Position numbers and translations under genes: made by a program
Part shown: in pieces, positions 10,306 to 22,451 of the stretch
How positions within the stretch are numbered: position 1 is the first letter of the stretch
How the letters are laid out: every line of letters begins with the position of its first letter
Assembly (NCBI GenBank): GCA_014871385.1
Contig: CM026433.1
Location: 7,368,740-7,432,739, forward strand
Length of the DNA: 64,000 bases
Direction: 5' to 3'
From: Ceratodon purpureus
Lineage: Eukaryota > Streptophyta > Bryopsida > Pseudoditrichales > Ditrichaceae
Notes under the pieces: generated by a model
The model's database searches: none
What the model was told of the DNA's origin: nothing
The model's input: the letters and a program-made list of their open reading frames with translations, nothing else

Positions 10306-10516
10306 CATGGTTACCGGAGTATAGAGAATATGCTGTATTTGTTCCATGAATCTTTCACATACATACAAATTTTTCGTACTTCTAAAGTATTTAGAATATT
10401 CTAATGATGGTTATTTACAAGTACGTAAAATAATCTGGAAGTACGTATAAATCTAGCCAGAAGTACGTAGCTAAACTTTGCAAATACAGGAATATTCCTG
10501 TACTCCGGTAACCTTG
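10306..10516. mobile_element. hAT-like MITE, 211 bp, with 8-bp target duplication
   Basis: The ends CATGGTTACCGGAGTA and the complement of the right end CAAGGTTACCGGAGTA are inverted repeats. The 8-mer GGCCAGAT occurs directly outside both ends (10298-10305 and 10517-10524). An 8-bp duplication with CA-type ends fits hAT. The interior has repeated AAGTACGTA words, a typical hAT subterminal feature. Confidence 0.8.
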
Positions 10517-10524
10517 GGCCAGAT

Positions 10525-12300
10525 GAGGCAGGGTGCATCTGCTTGGGAGATCTCAAGAACATGCAATACAACATGCAAAACCCCAACCATCCCTTAGCAA
10601 AGTCCAATGAGCAAATTGGAGTGGAAATGCTTTTAAAACAACATTCCTATTGACTAAGTAACAAGACATGCTACCGGTATTATTCATCCTTTTCACTGTT
10701 CCGGAATCTCCTTTTGACCTGTTAAGCTAGATCCTGAACCTCGGATTCCAGCAATTGTCACCTTCACAGCATGCATGCCCTCCTTACACTTGGCACAACA
10801 TAGACAACTGAGGAATATGCAAAGCAACCATAAATGACCCTTGATCGAGTGCCATGCTGGCAAAAAAACTAAATTAATATTATAATCCCAACCAAATATT
10901 TCAGGATGACTAGGCCCACTCCCAAATAGGGGAAATGGGCAAGAGAGGTTGCATATGTGTTTGATGATAATTGGTTCGTAGAGTTGTAATTGCCTCTTGT
11001 GCCTTCACCCTAATGACAAAGACATAGACATTGTCACAACTTCATGGTTCAGGATGGAATGGAATTCTTGGTGTTTGTTGAATGGCAATGAGTCTCTACT
11101 TGAGGAGTTTGCCAAGTATTCGCTGAAATGTGGGCTTTCTCCATTCTTTCATGAAGTATTCTTATTTTTCATGTGCTTTTCTTGTAGGTTGAGATGATGT
11201 GGCAATTGAGAAATGCTATTGCTACTATTCCAGAGCTTTTGCTGGCTGGTGTGTAGTGCTGAGATGGACAATGGCAAAGTCAATGGCTCAGTGACCGAGA
11301 GGGGACCCTATGTACAACTCCGTACCTAACACAAATCCAGCTCAGCAATATTCGCAGAACTGAGTCCCAATCCATGCCAGGTCAGCAAACTTCAGTAGTT
11401 CATAAAAATTGTAGAAATGTTCAAAAAATGTGTATTATAGAGGATGCCTTTGCACTAGCTTCGGCGTGTGAAAGAAAAAGTTTATACTTTTGAATGCTCC
11501 ATGAAGCTAGAAGTATGCAAACCTGAAATTCAGTTGGGAATATGCACTACTACATTAGTAACTGGATTGTTAGCATATCATAATTTCACAATAGAATTGT
11601 GAATTATGGAATCTAAATAATTTAATAAGTTCGAAATGCAATGAAGAAAAATAAAAAAGCAACAGTGAGGCTCCCTTTTAAGAACATGTTCAACGATATT
11701 CCTTTTACTGTACAATGCACACAGCTCTTTAATAATTCTACTCTGGAAGCCTGGAACAATCGAAGTTTCTCTTGCTGCAATTTGGACTATTTGCCAGAGA
11801 CACGTCACGGATCAACCCAACTGGATGAGTGCTGGACGACACTATAGTCCCTACACATACTTAATTTTAGTTTCAGTCTAAACACCTCTGACTCATAATT
11901 CTTGTTTGCGACTGCTCAGATCCCCTCTCCACACATGAGACGACACTGCAACAGTGCAACCTCGCCCTTTACCTCGGAACCCCACCTCGAAAATTCAGCT
12001 CCCTCTCTGACTCACCAATGCTGTGCACATGACAAGATACTGAATCTAGGGAGCTTCGATGCAACTCTCCTGTCAGCGGTGATTCTAGAATCCCCACCCG
12101 ACTACCGGCTCTCCCCGTCTGCGATTCCAACACACACATCGCTGCGAAAAAACTCACAAAAATGAAGAAGTTCGAAACGAGAGAGACGATACCGAAAACC
12201 CTCACCGAACCTAAATGTCGGGAAAATCTACTTAAGAAACTAGATATCAGATCATGAAATCTACAAGTTGAATTTAGGTACACTAACGGTTTCAGCCACC
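10525..12300. other. Spacer, no gene recognised
   Basis: Short frames only. GC and C-richness increase from about 11900, approaching the transcribed leader upstream of the PHO1 gene. Confidence 0.3.
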
Positions 12301-15300
12301 TTCTTCTTCACCAAAACGAGGCTCTGGCGTGGCCAAAAAGTAATGAAAAAAGGGAACAGAAAAAGTAAAAGCGAAGATGGGAACAAAAACCGTCACTAAG
12401 TCCAAAACTGTATTCGTAGATCTTGCTGAGTTGAATGTAGGTGTGCGGAAGAGTTTTGGGTTTGGTGACGGTTTTGGGGGGAGCGACTCTTGGTCACCCT
12501 GCTTCGTCTTCTTCACCAAAGGGAAGCTCGTTGTGTTCCGAAGGCGTCGTCCTTGAAGAAGCTTGGCTCCGGCTGGGAATTCTGTGCATGCTCGGGGTGA
12601 GAAGCGCGACAGCGATCGGCGATCGGAGCTTCAGTGTGTGCTCATGCGGGACGTTTCTGGAGTGGCGGTTTGTCAGGGTTGGAGCGGTTGCTGAGGGAGG
12701 TTGTTACGTCGACGTCGAGATCGTCGAGTCCAGGTGACGCACCTGTGACCGTTGCTTTGAGAGTGGTTTGGGAGTTGGAGAGATTGGAGTTGGAAGTGAG
12801 GTCGGAGGCGAGGGTTTCGTACTGGAAGCGGGATGAGACGTCGTTTGTGTGGTTTCGGGATAGTGATTCTTTCGGAAGGAGTTTTGTTGCGTCGCCGCGT
12901 CGTGGTGATAGTGCGATGTTTTTTTTGGTGGGATTGAGATTGTGTTGAGCGCGCTCGGATGTGCTTGCACGTGTTCTGGTTCGTCTTGCTCGATGATCAA
13001 GTCTGCGGAATTCTGCGTTTCCGATTCAGTGGTCACGGGTGCTGCGTTTTTCGTGTCGGATCTCCCGTTTCTTCGCCATGTGGAAGTCGTCATGAGTTTC
13101 TTGGAGGTTTCTGAACGAGTGAGGGAGTGTTCATTCGTGCTATATGTTTCCATTGTGGTGTCAGGCAAATTGGAGAGAGTTGAAATTTCGGATGCAGTGT
13201 AGTTGCTGTGTTGTAGGAATTTACATACAGGTTTCTTCGCTTTGGCCATTCGACTTACCGATTCGTCTCTGTAGAGGTCTAGGTCAACACGACGTGATGA
13301 ACGGTTTGATGTGGTTTCAGCTTCTTCTTTTCTGTAGTAATCTTCCAACCGTTTGAAGCTGAAAATAATTGAGGAGATAATGGTGCCGCCATTTCAAATT
13401 CGTCGTTTATTCTATTTAATTCTTGAATCGAAGCCCGAGTTGAATTTTGATAGGCTGCTTTGGTGTATGAGACCGACAATATACACGGTTACTGCACTTC
13501 CGAATGTTGTGAGTGTTGTCAATTGTCGACGCCGAAGTCATACTGGTTCCCTTACTTCCTCAAGTGATGAGGAAGCACTTTGCAGTAACTGATTTTGTGA
13601 ATGGCCTATGCTGCCTCTGAGAATCTTATGCTGCTGTCGCTGGTTCGTACTAATAAGTCAATTTTTTGCACACTTCCAGGATCCCGATACTCTGGAGAGT
13701 TGTGGAGGGAACTATTGGTCTATGAGAAGCTGCAATATTTGGCAGATTTTTCCAACATTAGCTTCGAACCCGAAAGCATTTAATGCATTTTGATTTAGAG
13801 CCATATGCCGCTGATTTAGGCGGTTCTGAAATTGTTCAGTCATTCGTCAAGCTACAAAGGAGTGGCTCCTTTGACAGGAGAAGCGGCTTATTCGCATAAC
13901 TGAGTTATTGTGCCCTGCGTCTCTGCTTCAACCACGATATAGCCCTGAATAACCAGCACTGCAATGCATTTTCTTCTATCAGTAGATGAGTCCGAATATC
14001 TTCTGTTTTTGGAAGATCTGACAGCTAGAATGCACAACTCTGTATTCCGTGAGGATCGTATACATTTATCCTGAGGCACGAAATCTCTAGAAGACGAGCG
14101 AGAAGGCCTTCGGATATGCGTGAGCTTATTATGAAATGAAATGCATGTGAAAAGAGCGATTGGAATGTACAGTCATGGAATGATTATGATTATGATTAGT
14201 TTCTCTGGAGTACGATAAGCGCACTTATCTCGCTGGTTCGTACTCTGCGTGAAAATGGTACGAGACGGGCAGTAAAGATTCCTGGACTGGCAATCTCATA
14301 AGTGTGCTGGAGCTGTTTGTTATGTAAACGGTGCCCAGGATCCTGCCACTTTCTTGTGACTGGTTTCTTAACATTAAGAGCAAGGCAAGAATATGCGGAA
14401 CTTCTCAACAAATCAAGCAAAGCATATGCCAAGGTACGTCCAAGCGGCTTGGCAATATAACTAGTACGATCGGCTTCTACTGTCATTATGAGCAAGATTG
14501 CCTTGACAGTGAGAAACGAGTTCGATACTATAAATTGTTGAGTTGATGAAGATATTTGTATTGGACAAGAAGCTCTACAAGGCTTATTGAGGTAGTTTTT
14601 TTTGTGACACACTGAGTTAGGTTTGGCAGCCAATGTTAGTTACTTTCTGACCAACGCATTGCGTACTCGTTGTGCTCAGGAATTCCTTCTGAAAGAATTA
14701 GCGTCTTTGCTCTACGACCAATACTGTGGTGGTCGACGTATAGGGTTATTCTGATGAGCATTGTTGTAAGTTCAATCTACATCCTCAGCTTTTTGTTTCT
14801 TAGTTTTCTTTTTTTTTAACATTTCAGGTCTTCACGCACAGGTTAACAGGTTGCTTATACAGGAGTTATTCGAAAGTCCATAGTAGTTTGTTTTGATAAG
14901 GTCTGAGCACGGTAGGCTTTGTCTCTGTGAAGGGGTTTGATAGACTATAAAACGATATTGTGTTCCAAGATTTGCAGAAGACGTAGATTAGCAGTCCGCG
15001 ACGTTATGTGTATGGTTATCTCGTTAGTTGTAAGCTGTGAGAATTGGCTCTTGATCAAAGCAAGTTGTTACTTCAGTAGGTTTGTGACATCAATCTGCAG
15101 TTGGATCTTTTGAAAAGAGTAGGTCGGACTACTTTCTTGGAGCGCGTTTGTTTGTAATCTGTGTGGCTTGCTTTGCCTACAGGAAAGAATCTGAAAGAAA
15201 TTAGTCCAATGAGCGGGACCAGCTGCAGGTCGATCAAAACACGTTTCGTCAGAACTTTTGAAGAATTATAAACACTTCAAGGACGCATGAATGGATTTTT

Positions 15301-15527
15301 CTCTGCTTTTTCATCTTTATTAGCGATTGGGGGATCAGGATTATCAGCTTTGTTCTGCAAATTAGGGAACATATATGAGAGTCGGCCTGAGCTGGCAGGT
15401 CAGCCGGCCTGCTCTTAGGAACATTCAGAAGAGGGGATTCATTTCCCCCTGCTGCAACAACCTTGTGACTTCTGCGTACAAAGAAACAGTTGGATAATAT
15501 GCAGACAGTGCTTTGCACTGTTAAGCA
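12301..15527 (+). promoter_or_regulatory. Long probable 5' leader and promoter of the PHO1 gene
   Basis: GC rises at about 12430-13100, and many short open frames follow, before the PHO1 ATG at 15528. This fits a leader with one or more introns and upstream ORFs. Exact exons and the transcription start cannot be read by eye. A 24-bp word GGTTTTGGGTTTGGTGACGG plus TTTT, near 12453, recurs near 39293. Confidence 0.4.
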
Positions 15528-18500
15528 ATGGTAAAGTTCGCAAAACAGTTGGAATCACAGTTGGTGCCAGAATGGAGAGGAGCTTACTGTCAGTACAAAC
15601 TTTTGAAGAAGAGCTTGAACAAAATAAAGCAGAATCCGTTGGATATTCCTGATGGTCCTGGACTATTGACCTCTGACGTAGGAGGTCCTCTGGATAGCGG
15701 GCAGAGCCGTCGGAAGAGCTTTTGGTCTCACATTGATCTTATCCAGGTAAGTTGTAGTCGAGAGCACCCTAATTTCTGCTCAGCAGACATTCCATGCTTT
15801 CACTTCAGCCGCTTGCAGGTTGTCACAGTGATGGAATAGCTGAACATTACATATGATGTGATGCTCTTTAAGCATACCGTGCAAAGTTTCCTTTGTGGTA
15901 TGCATTACAAAAACTTATTTCACCCGTTCTTTTGGAGCAGAGCAGAGCTGGTTTGATCGAATGACACTTTGGTTTATGTTCAATAGGTACATAATAGAAA
16001 GTCGGAGACTGGAGATGAGGACTACGTCTACGAAACAGAATTATTGGGGCCAATCGCTCATTCTGTACATGATCAGGCCTTTTTTAAGAGTCTGGATGCA
16101 CAGCTTAATAAAGTGAACGACTTCTACAGACGAAAAGAGCAGGAATTTTTACAGCGAGGGTCCATTTTAGATAAGCAAATATGTGCACTTGCTGCTGTGA
16201 AGAAACTGCTGGAGCAAGGCCGTGTTAGACAAGACGAGGATGGCGCAAGCGGAAGACAATCTGAAGCTGGTATGTGTAACTACATCCGTACATGTTCAAA
16301 TTGCACGGAGGATGTGCATTTTGTGCAATGTATAGGCCTCAGGCATAATTTGACGTTGCACACAAACCCGATTCTCTTGTAGTTCCATCTGCGGTTAATG
16401 CTTATTTTACAGAGTTTTCTCATTCAACCACACCATGATTTCTTCAGGAGATGCGTTGCTGAATATGGAGGCAGGTCTTTATGACCAGAATCATGACGAA
16501 CTGCTCGAATCCATTGCTAAGGCCACACTTGCTGCAACTGGGGTGCCCAGCTTACCTTTTCGGCGAAGGACGATAGAATCAACGGACTCTGGTTCCTTTG
16601 GGTCCGCTTCAAGTACTTCTCTTGGATCCATTTCAAGTTCAACCTCGACAGAGATTTCTACAGTGGGCAGTCTGTCGAAGAATTCTTTGAACTCAAGAGC
16701 AAACCATTTGAAGCTTATCATACCACGCACTACCCCTGCAGCTACTGTTGGAGCACTCACACAGATGCTCTGGGAAGATGTATTCAAAAGAGCTTCAACG
16801 GTTTATAGGGGTCGAGAAGATTATTCTGTGAGCCAGAAGAAAGTTCAAAGTGCGACACACATGTTACGTGCGGCTTATATTGAGTTTTATCGTGGGCTTG
16901 GTTTGCTGAAAAGCTACAGGTTGGCAAATAATTTCTCTTGTGCATGTTTATTTTAAGCGGATTTTTAATGTTCATTACAATACAAATCCACCAAGCAAAG
17001 TCGCCTATATCCACTCATAGTTTTCCCTGCTTAGATTCAGCAGCAGCACGTTTAGTATTCTCTCTTATTTATCGTAATCAGATTCTTCCGATCAGTTCCT
17101 GTTTTTTTCCAAGTTAAGAGTTATCATTCCTCACCTCGCTGATTCTGTTACTCTTTATTGCTCAAGTTGCACACGTTTCACAGGTTTTTAGTGTTCATGT
17201 TGTGGTCTGAAATTTCGACTTTGTTGGGATTGTGGCAGTTCTTTGAATTCGCTTGCATTCGCCAAAATCATGAAGAAGTACGACAAGGTATTTTCATGAA
17301 CTTGATGTTGGTATTTAGATCTACTTCAGCAGAACAAGTTTGATGTTTTGAAATCTTTGCAGTAGAATTTTTGTAAACCTCAATTTTTATAGAAGATTGT
17401 GTCTCACATATCTCACTTGCATTCTTGTGGACTCACGAAAAATGCCATGAATAATTTCTCAAATTTTGGTGGTTGTGATTAGCAGGTGACCGGGTTGTGC
17501 GTAGCTGAAAAATACATGCAGCATGTGGAGAGTACTTATTTTAACAGCTCTGACAAAGTAAGGGTTCAGTACTGATGTTGAAGGGACTGATAAAGTATTT
17601 TTGATGTTTTGGATATTGTCCTTGAATTCGTTCAAATAAACATAGATATAAATTCTTATCATATTTTCATAGATTCTCTTATCACCTCTGTGCCTGAATG
17701 AGTTGAATAGTGCATTATACACAGTATAGGTCTGGATTGCAGAGATACATATGGCATGTAGTTCTGAAGATATCTGCAATGACTGTTAGCTGTATTCTGC
17801 AATATTCTGATGTTACTTCCTGGTAAGGTATGGTTGTTGTAAGGACTAGATGTTTTCTTGCTTGAATTTGAACCATGTTGCCCAAGTCCTTTTGCAAATC
17901 ATAAAATCAAAGTAGCAGAATACATTCACTTCATCTGAAAATCTATTCTATTTCTACACTATAGGTTGCAAGAATGATGGATAAAGTTGAGGAGATAGTT
18001 ACGGAGCATTTAACAGGAGGTCATCGACGGCAGGCCATGGCGGAACTCAGGCCAATGCATCCACCAGCATCTCATCATGTGACGTATTTTCTTGGTATAT
18101 ATTCTGAATGACCATGGTGGTGTATTTTGTTAACTGAACTTACAAATTTCCAATACATTTACTTAGCTGAAGTAGCCGTATAGACTCTTAGGATGAGCGA
18201 AGTGATCAAAATTTCACACTGAAAACTTTGTGTAGTAACGTTCTGTTTAAAGAACATGGACCTGCATCTTTATATTTAGGAGTTCATTTGTCCATCTTCG
18301 GGTGTTACAGCTCTTCGTATTGAGAAGCTCTTTCATTACGCAAAGCTTTCAGCTGGAGTGCTTTCGTTTGCATGCGAGAACAACTCCATAAGAGACGGTT
18401 ATGGATAGCAAGGAAGAGCAAAAGAGGATAAACTCTACGCCAAAGATATAGATTATCAATAACCTTCTGAGCTTTTGTCAAAACCAGCAATGTTGGTTAA

Positions 18501-21253
18501 CAGGCCTTTTGGGCAGGCTTTTTTACTGGATGTTCAGTGGCACTCATGGCGGCGTTTGGGATTCTGCTTCGCATAGCTGGTGGAGATTACAACGACGAAG
18601 GCAAAATTAGTTATCTGCACACAATATTTCCAACTTTCAGGTATTTAATTCATCTGGATCATTTCGAGGCACGTAAGCGCACTTGAGTCACGGTAGGCAG
18701 CTTGAAGGTCTTTTAACTGAGATCCGCTTCATTTGAATTGATATCTACTAACTGTTAAGTATTCAGGTATATTAGAGTTTTAAATGTCTTTCTAGCATGA
18801 TTTTTCTCATTTTTTTTTATGGATATCGAGTGGATATTGTGTTTTCTACCATGATATTCTTTTGTGGTTCTCGTTTCTCATACTGATCGAAATTAGGGAT
18901 GTAATATCTGGTGATAAACAGCATGCTAGCGCTTGTTCTCTTTCACATGTATCTCTACGGATGGAACATCTTTTTATGGAGGCGTGCTCGCATCAATTAT
19001 GCCTTCATCTTCGAGTTTTCACCTGGTTCAGAGCTAAGGTACAGGGAGGTTCTTCTCGTGTGTACAGCATTGACCACTTTACTGATTGGAGCCATGGTGG
19101 TTCATCTGACCATACATACTCTGCTTATGGACGGACAAGGCCCATGGATCGTCTATGTTGACCTCATTCCTATTGCAGTAATGGTGGTAAGTTCTTTTCT
19201 TTAGATTGAATTTCTCTGGATGCCGTCGGTCAATACTGAGGAAAATTTCATCGTCTAATAGTCCTGTTCAATTCCTTAATCGTTTGAATGTACTATGGAC
19301 GTGAGCAGATGTTTTTGGCGATGCTGTTCAATCCTTTGAATGTGTGTTACCGCTCCAGCCGCTTCTTCTTTCTTAACGTGATGCTACACATCATCTGCGC
19401 GCCGCTTTATAAGGTGCTTATTCTTTGGCCAGTCTTGGACGCATATGTTTTTATAATCTATTGAAGGTGTACTCTCGAGTCACAACTAGTCGCATGTTTG
19501 ATTATCTTTCTAGAACGTTTGAAGTCTCTAAGACTGCAACTATGTTTTAGTGGGGCTTGCTTTAGGGCACCATTGCACATATGGATTGATATATTGAAAA
19601 TGTTTATGATCGTTTCACCGCAGGTAGCGCTGGCTGATTTTTTCGTTGCAGACCAGCTAACAAGTCAGGTTGGACTTCCGGACTCATACATGGATGTCCA
19701 TCTATTCCGCATCTTTGCAAATTGATCTGGATTGACAGCAGAGCAGCTGATTTCCTTCACTCTACATACTGCACATTCCAATACTAGATACTGGCAGATC
19801 AATAACATGGTAATGTCGATGTTCATTGACTAACATCTAAGCATGGCCAGGTGTCGGCGTTGAGGAATTTAGAGTTCGTATTGTGCTATTATTGTGGCGG
19901 ATATTTTCTAAGCAAGGATAGCGATTCCTGCAATAACAGCAAGCGATTTGAGCATTGGACATATGTTATAGCCTTGTTGCCGTACTGGTGGCGGTTTTGG
20001 CAGGTATGAAATCACTTTTAATTTAGGAATGCTCAATTACAGCATACGTATTCGAAGTTCCCTTCGAAGTATTCTAAGCTGCACCCATTCTACCAGAGTC
20101 CCCTTGTTCTTTTGTACAGTTTGTGTTGTTACATACATACGTGTTATTCCCTGGCCTGATATTCACGATCAAATTATCTGCTTGAGCAGTGTTTCAGGCG
20201 CTGGGTTGAGGAGACTGACTCCATACATATGGCAAACGCTGGCAAGTATTTGTCAGCAATGGCTGCAGTGTCGTTGAGAATAACCTACTCCAAGGACCCT
20301 GGAGCAGGTTGGTTAGCTATGTTTTTTATTGCGTCATCAATTGCAACAATTTATCAAGTATACTGGGACACAGTAATTGACTGGGGCCTACTTCGTCGAG
20401 ACTCCAAGAACAAGTGGTTGAGAGATGATCTCCTTTTGAAGCGCAAGTGGATTTACTTTGCATCAATGGTAACCCCTCCTGCACCCTCAAAGACTGTGCT
20501 GCAATTTGTATGTCCTTGGTGGTAGCCCTTATTACATGTAATAATTGCTTGTACCATAATAAATCATTTCTCCGGGTTCAGAATAATCTCTTTGGGTGGG
20601 AAATAAACCTATCGTGTGTGAAAGAACCCTAACGAATACTCAAGAACTGATCACTTGTTCATGTCTCAAGCTTGAAAGATTACGTACTAGTCTGTACTAT
20701 CTCATATCCATGGAGATGGTGGCAAATTTGAGATATTTTAAAACTGCTTTAACAGCGACTCTACGAATTCTCGAGGAAAGGAAAGGTTGGGGCTAATTAC
20801 TTGATCGAAGCACTGGCTTACAATTAGGCTGCTCATGTAGACTTGTCTTTGTATTTGCAGGCATTGAATGTCATCCTGAGACTGGCATGGCTACAATCGA
20901 TGACACATCTGACGTTTGGGGCACTAGATAACTCTATCATGGACTTCATTTTCGCTGCTCTTGAGATCTTCCGTCGGGGTCACTGGAATTTTTACAGGTG
21001 CTCACCAACTCTCTTTTCCTATAGGACGTTCAAACAGCTGTTTTATATTCACCTAGCAGAGTCTATACAAACTAGATTTTTCCCAAGGTTCGCAGGTTTG
21101 TAAGCAACACTGTTTCACTTGCTACACTTGCCAAACGGTATTTGATAACGGTATGCGTGCAGGTTGGAAAACGAGCACTTAAACAACGTGGGAAGATATC
21201 GAGCTACCAAGCAAGTCCCCTTACCATTCGAGGATACGACCCCAGAACTATAG
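15528..21253 (+). CDS. PHO1: PHO1-type phosphate exporter (SPX-EXS)
   Basis: Exons: 15528-15746, 15987-16269, 16448-16919, 17239-17287, 17486-17557, 17965-18094, 18517-18640, 18922-19186, 19309-19413, 19624-19668, 19851-20003, 20190-20468, 20861-20997, 21163-21253. The joined frame is 2424 nt (807 aa), the usual family size. The SPX domain covers about residues 1-345: it opens [16 protein letters not shown], with lysine clusters [10 protein letters not shown] and [10 protein letters not shown], where family members bind inositol pyrophosphates. Hydrophobic helices follow from about 400. The EXS domain (about 590-800) shows [25 protein letters not shown] and [13 protein letters not shown]. Family role: phosphate efflux at Golgi or plasma membrane. 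The exon-7 acceptor was chosen at 18515-18516 because the upstream AG breaks phase. Paralogue identity is unresolved. Confidence 0.95.
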
Positions 21254-22451
21254 CGGATCAAATCTTCTCCAACCTCATCTTAGGAATATGAGAAGCCCAT
21301 CTCATGCTTCATGGACAGAAACCGAGGCGATTACTTACGACCATACATTGCCCGGGGGTTAGATGCAGTTGCTACTATCTGCACACAAAGTACCGTACCG
21401 CACCCCCACAGCCAAAGACTTCAATGTGCACCCTTAAGGGGGACCCAGTTACATAATGCCCTATTCCCCCAATTCATGAGGTTTAGTTTCCACAAGTGTT
21501 AGCAGCGTTGCTTGAGCACCATTGTGCTCATCATTACGCCCCAATTTTTGTACAAAGTGCAACAAATTAATCCGCTAGCATTACTCCTGTTCAACTGTCT
21601 CTGTTTCACATCTTACTCATTCCATCGTGAAAAACCTTCTGCCATCACCCTGAAAACATCATCCTCTATTCACTCAATCTCACGCATGTAAGCATCTCAA
21701 AGAAACGTATTAAACTAACCTCCGCCTTCAATCATCTTAAGAACACATAACCGACTACACAAGTTGCCCAAACAAGCACATAACTACTTGTACATACTAA
21801 CCCAAGACAATCATAAAACAACCCAGATTAACAAACAACATCAACACACAGAAATTCAAGTTCCTACTCAGCAAGTCCAACTGAGTGTAAAAAACAAAAC
21901 TAGAAGCTAGTGACAACATGTACAAGTGACACATACAAAGTGTTGCAAAATACTCGCATACAAAAAGTGATAATATGTCAATTGTTCAACCAAAAATGAA
22001 CATGGGTTTCTACCGCTGCATACCTATGTGCACATCAAATACACTTTCAATCAAAATAGCCGTGGCATCCCCGGTTTCCCTTCCTGGCGAGCTCTTTCGC
22101 AAGAACTCTTCTAAAAACGGTTCATTGCTAATTCTGCGCCCGCCAGATGATCACTCAAAACTCATCTACATGACTACAACCCCGATACAACTCACTCTAC
22201 TCCGATACACCACGGTTTCTATAAAAGTCTGCACGCAACTGCTCATCTTGAGAGAGACAAGAACTAGGGGGGTATAAATCCTATTCGCATTCATAGCATC
22301 ACTCTTAGCTTGAACTCTTTCGAGAGTCCATCAAAACCAAAATCAGTTCAGCCTGAATACATGTTCAGGTTTTGTTTAGATTCACATTCTATCCACCCTT
22401 GGACTAAGAAAATTGTCGAAGTGGGCAAAGCTCAGTGTTGAATAATACCGT
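21254..22451. other. Convergent intergenic region between PHO1 and nucleotidyltransferase genes
   Basis: Both neighbouring genes end here, tail to tail, so it should hold two 3' UTRs. No further coding frame is convincing. AACAG followed by GTAAAC at 22452-22460 (minus strand) overlaps the chosen stop and could be a splice donor, in which case the downstream gene would end with a further exon here. Confidence 0.5.

Noticed and set aside
12704..13348. 214-codon minus-strand frame
   Set aside because: Ser/Thr/His/Pro-rich low-complexity text antisense to a GC-rich leader; no domain and no splice context. Probably chance.
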